From Flavobacterium enshiense DK69 (GTDB lineage Bacteria > Bacteroidota > Bacteroidia > Flavobacteriales > Flavobacteriaceae): a stretch of DNA of 64,000 bases. Shown one piece after another: positions 44,655 to 55,267 of this stretch (position 1 is the stretch's first letter; each line of letters begins with the position of its first letter). The DNA is taken from contig NZ_AVCS01000021.1 of assembly GCF_000498495.1 (NCBI RefSeq), positions 21,108-85,107 of the forward strand, written 5' to 3'. A program made the translations under genes and the position numbers. Below the pieces are notes generated by a model, which had not been told where the DNA came from, did not search any database, and saw nothing but the letters and a program-made list of their open reading frames with translations.

Positions 44655-46064
44655 CTACTTCAAATATTTTTCAAAATCAGCATCGAATAAGCTGACAAAC
44701 GCATTTTTAACTGTTCCGTCAGGATTTAAAAGTAAAACGCGGTGAATTTTGGTGATAACCCATTCATCTTTCAGTTTTTGCATATCCGTTGCATGAAGTT
44801 CTGTGGTATCATTGAAATTATAGGAAGCAAGCGTTTGTTGCCAATCTTCTAATGAATCATCCATATTGATACCTACAAAATTCAAATCAGGATATTTAAT
44901 TTTTAAATCGTGCGCTTTTTTATGAACACCTTCCAAATGCGATTTCGAACTTAAAGTCCAGAAGAAAACTATAGTCTCGCCTTTGCCTTTAGCTATCGAA
45001 TTAAAGTCGATTTTTTCATTTCGTTTATTGATAAACTTCTGTGGAGGAAGTTTACTTCCCGGTGTCAATAGTTGGGCAGCACTCGATATTTTTCTGATTT
45101 CGTTGTGCTTACTTTTATCCGTGGAAAGCTGAAAATAACGGTCTAAAAACTTTTTATTGTTCGCCATATTTTGATCTTCGAGAAGATACATGAAGGCGAT
45201 GTTGTTTAAAACACCGTTTTTTATTTTCTGATTTTTAATCAGCGTATCGGTTATGTTCAGTTTTTTTATGTTGGAGGCTAATGCGCTTTGTTCATATTCT
45301 TTTTCAGTGGTACAATTTTTATAGGCGATGTTGTTCAACATAGCCGTTATGTAGCGCACGAAATCCACATAAGTGGTCAAGTCCTCATTGTTGTAGTCAA
45401 TCTTATTTCTGAAAGCATAATAGTTTTTAGGTAATACTTTGCAGATGTCTTCCCCGTTTCTCCTTTTATGGGCAATAGGGTATATTTCTTTTTTCGCGAG
45501 ATAATCCAAATCTAGTGAAGCCTTTGCAAAAACATCAAATTTTTCGTTCCAGCCGATTTCGGTTTTTCTTCTTAGGTAAAATGATTTTTTTGCAGCATAT
45601 GAAGAATCAATTGTCTTTGAGAATCGCTTGTAGTCTTTATCAAAAACATCATAACTTCTGTCGGCTTCATTTTTCAGGAACATTTCAATCAGGTAATTGT
45701 TTTTCTGGTCGCCACGGCCGCAAAACACTAATGAATTGTCGAATTCTTTTGTGTTTAACCGAAGCATGATACTGTCGTTCTTGTCAAAATAGACATACTG
45801 GTATTCCGGTTCATGCCTGAAAGTATACATTCCGGGAGCAAGTGAATCGATTTTTTTGAAAAAACGGTTCTTATCATCCAAAAGTAAAGAATCAATTACT
45901 TTATTATCCTTTAAAAGAAGTACATAACGGTTGTTCGGATTGATTATTTCACCTCCAAAATATGCAGTGTAGTTGTCGTCTTTGAATTCTTTGTTACAGG
46001 AACAAAGTCCGCACAGAACGACAGACGAGATAGGTAATAGTAGATTTTTAAAATAGGCGAACAT
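44655..46064 (-). CDS. TlpA-like thioredoxin-fold lipoprotein lacking the CXXC motif
   Basis: This 469-residue protein has a lipoprotein signal (LCGLCSCNKEF). An N-terminal DUF4369-like beta domain holds YVLLLKDNKVIDSLLLDDKN. A helical middle leads to a C-terminal thioredoxin-like domain (about 340-469): AQLLTPGSKLPPQKFIN, GETIVFFWTLSSKSHLEGVH, FVGINMDDSLEDWQQTL and ITKIHRVLLLNPDGTV. Where TlpA/ResA proteins have WCxxC, this protein has TLSSKS, with no Cys. It therefore cannot do thiol-disulfide exchange in the usual way; binding or scaffolding is more likely. Confidence 0.85.
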   Translation of the reverse strand: MFAYFKNLLLPISSVVLCGLCSCNKEFKDDNYTAYFGGEIINPNNRYVLLLKDNKVIDSLLLDDKNRFFKKIDSLAPGMYTFRHEPEYQYVYFDKNDSIMLRLNTKEFDNSLVFCGRGDQKNNYLIEMFLKNEADRSYDVFDKDYKRFSKTIDSSYAAKKSFYLRRKTEIGWNEKFDVFAKASLDLDYLAKKEIYPIAHKRRNGEDICKVLPKNYYAFRNKIDYNNEDLTTYVDFVRYITAMLNNIAYKNCTTEKEYEQSALASNIKKLNITDTLIKNQKIKNGVLNNIAFMYLLEDQNMANNKKFLDRYFQLSTDKSKHNEIRKISSAAQLLTPGSKLPPQKFINKRNEKIDFNSIAKGKGETIVFFWTLSSKSHLEGVHKKAHDLKIKYPDLNFVGINMDDSLEDWQQTLASYNFNDTTELHATDMQKLKDEWVITKIHRVLLLNPDGTVKNAFVSLFDADFEKYLK

Positions 46065-46131
46065 TTAATCAAAATTAATTCAAAACAAATATAGGTCTGT
46101 AGGGGATAACTTGCTGTTAATGTACAGTTAA

Positions 46132-47838
<1,707 letters not shown>

Positions 47839-47842
47839 TAAT

Positions 47843-47873
47843 AAAAAATCCCGCTTACGAGCGGGATTTTTTT
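47843..47873. terminator. Bidirectional terminator
   Basis: AAAAAATCCCGCT and AGCGGGATTTTTTT form the stem between convergent genes. Confidence 0.85.
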
Positions 47874-47899
47874 ATGCTTATTTGTGAATTTTAAGGACA

Positions 47900-48475
47900 T
47901 TATTCAAAAATATCTCTTATTTCTTTTTTTAGCTCAGGCAACACTTCATGAGTAAACCATTCATTTTTAGCGAGCCAGATATTGTTTCTTGGTGAAGGAT
48001 GTGGCAAAGGAAAATATTTAGGCAAATAGGATTTGAATCGCTTAACAGTTTCCGTCAGGGTTTTATCTTTCTTATCACCGAGATAATAGTTTTGGGCATA
48101 GTGTCCTACCAATAAAATAAGTTTTGCTTCGGGCATTAATGCCAGTAATTTGTTGTGCCAGAGAGGAGCGCATTCCGGTCTTGGCGGCAAATCGCCTGTT
48201 TTTCCGGTTCCGGGATAACAAAAACCCATCGGCATTAAAGCCACTTTGTTGGTATCATAAAAAGTGGCTTTGTCAATACCTAACCAGTTTCTCAGATTGT
48301 CACCGCTTTTATCATTCCACGGAATACCGGTGTTATGAACTATTCTGCCTGGTGCCTGGCCAATAATGATGAGTTTGCTCTTCGAACTTGCGGCTATAAC
48401 CGGATTCGGACCAAGTTCAAGATACTTTTCACAAACTTTACAGTTCCTGATTTCGGTTAAGAGCTTATCCATCAC
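47900..48475 (-). CDS. Uracil-DNA glycosylase family protein
   Basis: This 191-residue protein has the UDG-superfamily motifs LIIIGQAPGRIVHNTGIPWN (motif 1) and a C-terminal HPSPRNNIWLAKNEWF (motif 2). An N-terminal CKVC pair and a later YPGTGKTGDLPPRPECAP recall the metal-binding Cys of family 4/5 enzymes, but only some of those Cys are present. Exact substrate (uracil or another base) cannot be set. The pirin gene lies 24 bases upstream on the same strand. Confidence 0.88.
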   Translation of the reverse strand: MMDKLLTEIRNCKVCEKYLELGPNPVIAASSKSKLIIIGQAPGRIVHNTGIPWNDKSGDNLRNWLGIDKATFYDTNKVALMPMGFCYPGTGKTGDLPPRPECAPLWHNKLLALMPEAKLILLVGHYAQNYYLGDKKDKTLTETVKRFKSYLPKYFPLPHPSPRNNIWLAKNEWFTHEVLPELKKEIRDIFE

Positions 48476-48499
48476 AGTCGCGTTAAATCTTTGTTTTTT

Positions 48500-49381
48500 T
48501 TAAAATTTTGCAGGGGATGGCAGAGGTACAAATTCGGTTTCGCCCGGAACTTTAGGGAACTTTTGTTTTTCCCAATCTGTTTTGGCTTTTTCAATACGTT
48601 CTTTACTTGAAGAAACGAAGTTCCAGTAGATGAAGCGTTCTTCGGGAAAAGATTCGCCACCGAAAATATAAATGGAAGAATTTTCACCGATTTCAAATTC
48701 GCAAAGTTTAGTGTCTTTGGCAATTAAAATCTGCTTCGGGTCAAAAACAACATCATCGCTTTTAATACTTCCTTCTAATATGTACAAGGCACTTTCTCCA
48801 AACAGATCGTCTCCGATTTTTACTTTTTGGGGAGTAGTGCTTTTTATTTCGATAAGGTAAAGCGGACTGTAAACAGGTACTGCTGATTTTCTCCCAAAAG
48901 CTTCACCGGCTATCAGTTTGAATGACAGGCCGTCTTGTTCCCATTGCGGAATATCCTTTTCTTCAATATGTGTGAAATTGGGTTCCATTTCCTCTAATTC
49001 CTTTGGAAGGGCTACCCAGATTTGTAATCCATGAAGCATTTTTTCGAAGCCTCTAAGGAATTGGGGAGTTCTTTCTGAATGCACGATTCCTTTTCCGGCG
49101 GTCATCCAGTTTACAGCACCGGGCTCAATTACCATTTCGGTTCCTAAACTGTCTCTGTGCATGATGCGCCCTCTGAAAAGATAGGTAAGGGTGGAAAGCC
49201 CTATATGAGGATGGGGTGCTACATCGAAATTTTCGATATCGCTTAAATAGGTCGGACCCATATGGTCTATAAAGACAAACGGTCCAACGGCTCTTTTCTC
49301 ACGAAAGGGAAGGAGTCGTCCAACCATAAAATTTCCAATATCGGCAGCGCGTTCTTCTATTATTAATTTTACGTTTGACAT
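48500..49381 (-). CDS. Pirin family protein
   Basis: This 293-residue bicupin has the N-terminal pirin signature: RRAVGPFVFIDHMGP-like KRAVGPFVFIDHMGPTYL, the metal-binding APHPHIGLSTLTYLF, and GAVNWMTAGKGIVHSER with the remaining His/Glu ligands. The C-terminal cupin holds LFGESALYILEGSI. Bacterial pirins bind Fe(II) and can act as quercetin dioxygenases or redox-responsive regulators. A second pirin lies ~430 bases upstream with a GNAT gene between. Confidence 0.93.
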   Translation of the reverse strand: MSNVKLIIEERAADIGNFMVGRLLPFREKRAVGPFVFIDHMGPTYLSDIENFDVAPHPHIGLSTLTYLFRGRIMHRDSLGTEMVIEPGAVNWMTAGKGIVHSERTPQFLRGFEKMLHGLQIWVALPKELEEMEPNFTHIEEKDIPQWEQDGLSFKLIAGEAFGRKSAVPVYSPLYLIEIKSTTPQKVKIGDDLFGESALYILEGSIKSDDVVFDPKQILIAKDTKLCEFEIGENSSIYIFGGESFPEERFIYWNFVSSSKERIEKAKTDWEKQKFPKVPGETEFVPLPSPAKF

Positions 49382-49407
49382 AAGCAGTTTTTTATAAAGT
49401 TAATGAA

Positions 49408-49722
49408 TTATTCGTCAAATCCTTTAAAATGTTCATCCACGATACGTTTCCATTCAGGATGCCTTTTTATGTATGCGAAAACGAACGGACAAAGCGGAAT
49501 GATTTTACTGTTATGCTCTTCAATATATGCCAGTGTTTTTTCAATTACGGCAGTTCCGGCACCTTTTCCTTCCAGTTCGGGTTCGGTTTCTGTGTGGATT
49601 AAAGCTGTGGCATACGGTTTTTCTTTGTAAAGAATGAAAGCTTTGTGTCCGTCAATGGTAATTTCAAACTGATTTTTTTCTTCGTTTTTTACTAATGGGA
49701 TTTCTAAATATTCTGGTTTCAT
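49408..49722 (-). CDS. Small GNAT-like N-acetyltransferase (YjdJ/NATD1 type)
   Basis: This 104-residue protein corresponds to the short Gcn5-related family: FEITIDGHKAFILYKE, HTETEPELEGKGAGTAVIEK with the acetyl-CoA-binding Q/GxGxG/A loop written EGKGAGTA, and IIPLCPFVFAYIKRHPEWKR. Members are minimal acetyltransferases of unknown target. It sits 26 bases upstream of the first pirin gene on the same strand. Confidence 0.9.
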   Translation of the reverse strand: MKPEYLEIPLVKNEEKNQFEITIDGHKAFILYKEKPYATALIHTETEPELEGKGAGTAVIEKTLAYIEEHNSKIIPLCPFVFAYIKRHPEWKRIVDEHFKGFDE

Positions 49723-49761
49723 GATTGGATTTTTTAGAAGGTTAGTTTTTTAGGTAATTAA

Positions 49762-49802
49762 AAAAAAAACAACAATCGCATTGTATTGAGATTGCTGTTT
49801 TA
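49762..49802 (-). terminator. Rho-independent terminator
   Basis: On the minus strand AACAGCAATC and GATTGTTGTT form a stem followed by a run of T, just past the second pirin gene. Confidence 0.7.
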
Positions 49803-49809
49803 TTATTGT

Positions 49810-50688
49810 TTAGTCTGCCAGATAACCGAATTTACCTGTATTCACATCGTCAAATGCCTGAAGGATTTCTTCGTTAGTATTCATAACAAACGGGCCATGA
49901 GCGACAATGGGTTCGTTAATCGGTTCGCCGCTTAAAACCAAAACGGTAGCATTTTCAAGTGCTTCAATGCTAAAATCTTCTCCTTTGTTTTCAAACAACA
50001 CGAAATGGTCTGTTGGAACGATTTCTGTATCGTTAACTTTGATGCTTCCTTCGATAACCAATAAAGCGGTGTTATAATCTGCAGGAAACGAAAATGAAGC
50101 TTTTCCACCTTCACTCAGTTTTGCATTTTGCAGATGAACAGGCGTGAAGGTTGATGCGGCACCTTTCACATCTTTGTACTTTCCTGCAATGACTTCTATA
50201 AATCCCGCATTATCAGGAAGTATATATTTGTCGATTTGCTCATTGGTAATCCCTTGATATTTAGGGGCCGACATTTTATCTTTGGCCGGTAAATTTACCC
50301 ATAGCTGCACCATTTGAAATTCACCACCTTTTTTGCTGAACTCTTTTTCATGGTATTCTTTATGCAAAACGCCAGAAGCAGCTGTCATCCATTGCACATC
50401 GCCTTCACCAATAACACCGCCTCCGCCCGAACTGTCATGATGCGCCACTTTTCCTTTGTATGCTATAGTAACAGTTTCAAAACCTCTGTGCGGATGTACG
50501 CCAACGCCTCTCGGAATTTCAGAAGGCGGAAAATTGTATTTGGAGTTGTAATCCAACATAATAAATGGACTCATACGCTCCATATCCAAATGATAGCCAC
50601 TCGGAATAAAGTTGTGTACCCTGAAGCCATCACCAACAAAATGAGGTGTCCTTGGAGCCGCTACTAATTCAATATTTTTTGTTGTCAT
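49810..50688 (-). CDS. Pirin family protein, second paralogue
   Basis: The start at 50688 (MTTKNIELVAAPRTPHFVGD) gives 292 residues; an in-frame upstream Met at 50715 would add nine unconserved residues. Pirin motifs are SPFIMLDYNSKYNFPPSEIP, the metal site GVHPHRGFETVTIAYKGKVA, HHDSSGGGGVIGEGDVQWMT and AASGVLHKEYHE. The C-terminal cupin holds ALLVIEGSIKVNDTEIV. It differs clearly from the paralogue at 48500 and has the longer loop typical of the YhhW/quercetinase-like branch. Confidence 0.93.
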   Translation of the reverse strand: MTTKNIELVAAPRTPHFVGDGFRVHNFIPSGYHLDMERMSPFIMLDYNSKYNFPPSEIPRGVGVHPHRGFETVTIAYKGKVAHHDSSGGGGVIGEGDVQWMTAASGVLHKEYHEKEFSKKGGEFQMVQLWVNLPAKDKMSAPKYQGITNEQIDKYILPDNAGFIEVIAGKYKDVKGAASTFTPVHLQNAKLSEGGKASFSFPADYNTALLVIEGSIKVNDTEIVPTDHFVLFENKGEDFSIEALENATVLVLSGEPINEPIVAHGPFVMNTNEEILQAFDDVNTGKFGYLAD

Positions 50689-50770
50689 TGTACTATTTCT
50701 TTTATTTAGATACACAAAGTTAGTTTACAATATTACTATAGCACTTAATATAGATTAAGAAATAAGATAA

Positions 50771-50797
50771 AAAAAGCTGTGGTTTCCCACAGCTTCT
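50771..50797 (-). terminator. Terminator-like hairpin, minus strand
   Basis: AGCTGTGG and CCACAGCT form a stem followed, on the minus strand, by a T run. No convincing gene lies to its right, so the transcript it ends is unknown. Confidence 0.6.
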
Positions 50798-51237
50798 AAC
50801 TAAACTAACTCAAATATTAATTTCTTTATTTATATCTATTGCTGATTTTGTATTGTTAATAACTATGTTAAAATTATTTTTATTTTTTTGAAAAACATAA
50901 AATTAAATAAATTTTTAGTTGAATTTACTTGTTTTATCGATAAAATGCTTAAAATAAAAAAAATGGTTTTTTGATGAATTTTTAAAAGGAGTATTGCCGA
51001 TAAGAAAGTCGCTTCTGTAGTCAACTTGGTTCAATATCAACCCGGGATCCATTTTTATTAAAATTACTAAAACGAGAAGTGTAGGAACATTTCGATTCAT
51101 TAAAGAATGATTTCAATCAAAAACATTTAAAAAAAAGACAGTTCAAAAAGCGGTCTTTTTTATGTAAACTGAGTACAGCAAAATTTTTTTTAAATAAAAA
51201 AATTGTACTTTTACGCTCCAAACTCAACACTTCATAT
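50798..51237. other. Intergenic region before pyrR
   Basis: The stretch is very A/T-rich. A 61-codon minus-strand frame (51100-50915, starting MNRNVPTLLVLVILIK) points toward the terminator at 50771; I give it low weight because nothing in it is recognisable. At 51129-51163 AAAAAGAC and GTCTTTTTT form another hairpin. A TACTTTTA element (about 51206-51213) is a near match to the -7 consensus for pyrR. Confidence 0.4.
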
Positions 51238-51789
51238 ATGAGTCAAAAAGTATTGCTCACTTCAAAAGAAGTCAATATCATTCTACATCGTTTGGCTTGT
51301 CAGTTAATCGAAAAGCATCTCGATTTTTCAAACACTATCCTTATCGGCATTCAGCCACGCGGTAAATTTGTTGCAGAGAGAATCAAACAGATTTTGGAAG
51401 AGGAATATAATATTAAAAACATTCCGCTTGGATTTTTGGATATTACGTTCTTCAGGGACGATTTTCGAAGAACCGAAAAACCGGTTGAAGCCAATAAAAC
51501 CCAAATCGATTTTTTGGTAGAAGATAAAAAAGTGGTTTTTATAGACGATGTTTTATACACCGGAAGAAGTATCCGTGCCGCTTTAACAGCAATTCAATCG
51601 TTTGGAAGACCGTCCGGAATTGAGCTTTTGACGCTTATCGACAGACGTTTCAGTCGTGATTTACCTATTCAGCCGGATTATCGCGGACGACAGGTAGATG
51701 CCATCAATAACGAAAGGGTACTGGTGAACTGGAAAGAACATGACGGAGTAGATCAGGTGCTTTTAGTAGCCAAAACAACAAACAACTAA
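51238..51789 (+). CDS. pyrR: Bifunctional pyrimidine regulator PyrR / uracil phosphoribosyltransferase
   Basis: This 183-residue type I phosphoribosyltransferase has the PRPP motif VVFIDDVLYTGRSIRAALTA, an N-terminal GIQPRGKFVAERI and a C-terminal LIDRRFSRDLPIQPDYRGRQ. PyrR proteins convert uracil and PRPP to UMP and in many bacteria also bind pyr mRNA. It begins a two-gene unit with pyrB, 24 bases apart. The hairpin at 51129 could be a leader element, but no anti-terminator pair is evident. Confidence 0.95.
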   Translation: MSQKVLLTSKEVNIILHRLACQLIEKHLDFSNTILIGIQPRGKFVAERIKQILEEEYNIKNIPLGFLDITFFRDDFRRTEKPVEANKTQIDFLVEDKKVVFIDDVLYTGRSIRAALTAIQSFGRPSGIELLTLIDRRFSRDLPIQPDYRGRQVDAINNERVLVNWKEHDGVDQVLLVAKTTNN

Positions 51790-51813
51790 GAATTACAACA
51801 ACACAGCATAACA

Positions 51814-52740
51814 ATGAAAGAACTAAGCGTCAATCATTTATTAGGGATAAAATACATCAACAAAAACGATATCGATTTAATTTTCGAAACTGCCGATCAG
51901 TTCAAGGAAGTAATCAATCGTCCGATTAAAAAAGTACCTTCATTACAACATATTACCATTGCCAACATCTTTTTTGAAGACAGTACGCGTACCAAACTAT
52001 CGTTCGAATTAGCGCAAAAACGTCTTTCGGCAGATGTGATGAGTTTTTCTGTGGCTCAATCTTCGGTTAAAAAAGGAGAAACATTGATTGACACCGTAAA
52101 CAATATTCTTTCAATGAAAGTGGATATGGTTGTAATGCGCCATAAAAATCCGGGAGCAGCTTATTTTTTATCACAAAATGTTAATGCGAGTATTGTAAAT
52201 GCTGGAGACGGTGCACATGAGCATCCAACACAAGCTTTATTGGACAGTTATTCCATTCGCGAAAAACTTGGTGAAGTAGGTGGGAAGAAGGTTGTGATTG
52301 TTGGTGATATCTTACATTCCCGTGTGGCACTTTCCAATATATTTGCACTGCAAATGCAAGGGGCAGAAGTTATGGTTTGCGGCCCAAAAACGTTGATTCC
52401 GCGCTACATTGAATCGCTTGGAGTGAAATATGAACCAAATCTTCGTAAAGCATTGGAGTGGTGTGATGTTGCGAATATGCTTCGTGTACAAAATGAACGT
52501 TTAGATGTGAATTATTTTCCATCAACACGTGAATATGCGCAACAATACGGTGTTGATAAAGCATTACTCGATTCTTTAAGCAAAGAAATAGTAATCATGC
52601 ACCCGGGGCCAATTAACAGGGGAGTGGAGATAACTTCTGATGTGGCGGATTCTTCACAATCGGTTATCTTAAACCAGGTTGAAAACGGGGTTGCAGTTCG
52701 AATGGCTGTAATCTATTTATTGGCGCAGAAGATAAAATAG
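51814..52740 (+). CDS. pyrB: Aspartate carbamoyltransferase catalytic subunit
   Basis: This 308-residue protein has the carbamoyl phosphate site FFEDSTRTKLSFELAQ, the loop SSVKKGETLIDT, the HPTQALLD motif and the C-terminal IMHPGPINRGVEI. It makes N-carbamoyl-aspartate, the first committed step of UMP synthesis. No pyrI regulatory subunit follows, consistent with the class paired with pyrR. Confidence 0.97.
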   Translation: MKELSVNHLLGIKYINKNDIDLIFETADQFKEVINRPIKKVPSLQHITIANIFFEDSTRTKLSFELAQKRLSADVMSFSVAQSSVKKGETLIDTVNNILSMKVDMVVMRHKNPGAAYFLSQNVNASIVNAGDGAHEHPTQALLDSYSIREKLGEVGGKKVVIVGDILHSRVALSNIFALQMQGAEVMVCGPKTLIPRYIESLGVKYEPNLRKALEWCDVANMLRVQNERLDVNYFPSTREYAQQYGVDKALLDSLSKEIVIMHPGPINRGVEITSDVADSSQSVILNQVENGVAVRMAVIYLLAQKIK

Positions 52741-52775
52741 TCAAAAGTTAAAAGGGATAAGTTAAAAGTTTTATT

Positions 52776-53693
52776 ATGAGATTAGCAGTTTTAGGAGCTT
52801 TTTTTATTCTGATTACTTCTTGTAAGAACACAAATAAGGAGGCTCTTTCTGATTTACAGGCTTCGAATAAAATTGAAACTGTGAAAAATAAGAATTATGA
52901 GCTGGTTAAAGTTGCCGATTCAAAAGGAACGCTTGTTTTGTTTCCGGGTTTTGGGCATTTTGCTAAGGATACTGAAAATGAGTTTAAGATTATTGAACTT
53001 GCCACAAAGAAAGGGGTTTCGGTAGTGTTGATGAATTTCAATCAAAGTGTTTTTTTAAAAGACAATGAAAAAGCGTCATTAGCAAATGAAATGGTTACAA
53101 TTTTTGAAACCAATCAACTCTCTTTTGAAAATATTTATATCGGAGGTTTCTCCAGTGGAGGAAATGTGAGTTTGTTAGTAGGTAACTATTTTGTTGAATC
53201 AAAAAGTAAAATCCAACCCAAAGGCGTTTTTATAGGGGATTCACCTGTGGATTTACTGAAAATCTATCAGAATTGCGAAAAAAATATTGCTAAAAACTTC
53301 TCTCAAGAAACTGTTGAAGAATCCAAATGGATAGTTGGTGATTTTAACACTAAATTAGGCAGTCCAAAAAACGGTATTCAAAAATATGAGCAAGTTTCGC
53401 CCTTTACCTATCAAACCGGAAATATTGAAAATCTATCGGCTTTAAAGAATACCAAAATAAGACTTTATACAGAACCTGATGTAGACTGGTGGAAAAAAGA
53501 CAGCGATCAGAGTTACGAAGAAATGAATGCTTATTCCATTGAAAAACTTTCACAGGAATTGAAAAAACAAGGTTTTTCGAATGTTGAATTGATTCAGACC
53601 AAAAACAAAGGATACCGCGCCAATGGAGAACGTCATCCACATTCTTGGTCTATTATTGATAAAGAAAACTTAATGGAGTGGATGTTACAATAA
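52776..53693 (+). CDS. Lipoprotein with alpha/beta-hydrolase fold
   Basis: This 305-residue protein has a lipobox (FFILITSCKNTN). GTLVLFPGFGHFAKDTENEF is the first strand and oxyanion region, IYIGGFSSGGNVSLLVG is the nucleophile elbow (GFSSGG), GVFIGDSPVDLLKIY follows it, and a C-terminal GERHPHSWSIID supplies the likely His. It may be an envelope esterase or peptidase; no closer family is recognisable. It lies 35 bases after pyrB and may be read through from it. Confidence 0.78.
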   Translation: MRLAVLGAFFILITSCKNTNKEALSDLQASNKIETVKNKNYELVKVADSKGTLVLFPGFGHFAKDTENEFKIIELATKKGVSVVLMNFNQSVFLKDNEKASLANEMVTIFETNQLSFENIYIGGFSSGGNVSLLVGNYFVESKSKIQPKGVFIGDSPVDLLKIYQNCEKNIAKNFSQETVEESKWIVGDFNTKLGSPKNGIQKYEQVSPFTYQTGNIENLSALKNTKIRLYTEPDVDWWKKDSDQSYEEMNAYSIEKLSQELKKQGFSNVELIQTKNKGYRANGERHPHSWSIIDKENLMEWMLQ

Positions 53694-53762
53694 AATTGAT
53701 TTGTTAAAACTGAAAATCCTCAGTAACTTAGCAACTCAGCCACTTAGCAACTTAATTTAATA

Positions 53763-54095
53763 ATGAAAGTAGACCATAAAATACACACTACAATTCTAAA
53801 AGATACCGAAGGTGATGTTTCGGAGTTTCTTAAGAAAGTTACAGACCAATACGAATCCTTTAAAGACCGCAATCTTATTTTGGATGTTTCCCATGATAAA
53901 TCGGCAGATGTAAAGGCTATCAAAACCTTTGTGGAATTATCTAAAAAACACAAGAAGGCAAAAAAATCATTTGTGATTGTTGCCGAAAACATCGATTTTA
54001 ATGACGTACCGGCCTCTTTGTTGGTTGTTCCAACGCTTTTAGAGGCGCACGACATGATTGAAATGGAAGAAATCGAACGCGATTTAGGATTCTAA
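53763..54095 (+). CDS. STAS-like protein upstream of RNase Z
   Basis: This 110-residue protein is predicted as an alpha/beta STAS-type fold: ESFKDRNLILDVSHD, VKAIKTFVELSKKHKKAKKS, FVIVAENIDFNDVPASLLVV and PTLLEAHDMIEMEEIERDLG. I recall the same small gene in front of ribonuclease Z in many Flavobacteriia. No enzymatic residues are apparent. The rnz start is 70 bases downstream. Confidence 0.8.
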   Translation: MKVDHKIHTTILKDTEGDVSEFLKKVTDQYESFKDRNLILDVSHDKSADVKAIKTFVELSKKHKKAKKSFVIVAENIDFNDVPASLLVVPTLLEAHDMIEMEEIERDLGF

Positions 54096-54165
54096 TTTAG
54101 TAGGCAGTTACAGTTTACAGTATTCAGAAACTGCGACTTAGCACTGCTACTGAAAACTGAAAATA

Positions 54166-55071
54166 ATGAAACTGACAATTCTAGGCTGTTATGCTGCCAC
54201 ACCACGTACAATTACCAATCCGACTTCACAGGTTCTGGAAATAAAAAATCGCATGTTTTTAATTGATTGCGGAGAAGGAACCCAAGTACAGCTTCGAAAA
54301 AATAAGATTAAGTTTTCGCGAATCGAACATATCTTCATTTCGCATCTTCACGGTGATCATTTTTATGGTTTGGTGGGGTTAATTTCCACTTTCATGTTGT
54401 TGAACCGTCAAACGGATTTACATGTTTACGGACCTAAAGGAATTAAGGAAGTAATCCTTTTACAACTCAGATTATCAAATTCTTATACCGGATATAATCT
54501 TTATTTTCACGAACTGGAAAGCAAAGAAAGTGAAGTTGTTTTTGAAGACGAGAGAGTAATCATTAAAACCATCCCGCTTAGGCACAGAGTATATACGAAT
54601 GGTTTTTTATTTCAGGAAAAAAACCGTGAGCGTAAACTCAATATTGATGCTATTTTAAACCACGATATCGAAACCTGCTATTATCAGAAAATAAAATATG
54701 GTGGCGATATAACTTTGGAAGACGGAAGAGTAATTCCTAATGAAAAGCTGACTTTCGATCCAGAACCGTCACGAAGCTATGCTTTTTGTTCTGATACAGC
54801 TTATGATGAAAGTATTGTGCCAATCATAGAAAATGCTACCGTTTTATATCATGAGAGTACATTTTTGGAATCTGAAGAACATCTGACCGAAAAAACAATG
54901 CATTGTACTGCTAAGCAAGCTGCTACAATTGCTAAAAAAGCTAATGTAGAACAATTGGTTTTAGGGCATTATTCCACACGATATGATTCTATTGAACGAT
55001 TTAAAAGTGAAGCCGAAAGCGTTTTTCCGAATATTCTACTGGCCGATGACGGGAGGGAATTTGAATTCTAG
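54166..55071 (+). CDS. rnz: Ribonuclease Z
   Basis: This 301-residue metallo-beta-lactamase-fold nuclease has a zinc motif at FISHLHGDHFYGL, the N-terminal LTILGCYAATPRTITNPTSQ and CGEGTQVQLRK. The flexible-arm region (about 150-190, KLNIDAILNHDIETCYYQKI) and the C-terminal HCTAKQAATIAKKANVEQLV and LGHYSTRY carry the other metal ligands. It processes tRNA 3' ends. Confidence 0.96.
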   Translation: MKLTILGCYAATPRTITNPTSQVLEIKNRMFLIDCGEGTQVQLRKNKIKFSRIEHIFISHLHGDHFYGLVGLISTFMLLNRQTDLHVYGPKGIKEVILLQLRLSNSYTGYNLYFHELESKESEVVFEDERVIIKTIPLRHRVYTNGFLFQEKNRERKLNIDAILNHDIETCYYQKIKYGGDITLEDGRVIPNEKLTFDPEPSRSYAFCSDTAYDESIVPIIENATVLYHESTFLESEEHLTEKTMHCTAKQAATIAKKANVEQLVLGHYSTRYDSIERFKSEAESVFPNILLADDGREFEF

Positions 55072-55267
55072 ACAACTTAGAATGTTGGAAAATTAGACTT
55101 CTTAGAATTTTTTAATTAAGAAATTTCGAAAAAAACAGCTATGTTTATATTAAAGTGAATCATCAATAAGTAATCAGAGTTTCTAAGAAATCTAGAAATG
55201 AAAGTAATCTATGTTTCCAGGAAATCTAAATATCTAACTAATCTAATAATCTAAGGAGCCTAAGATA

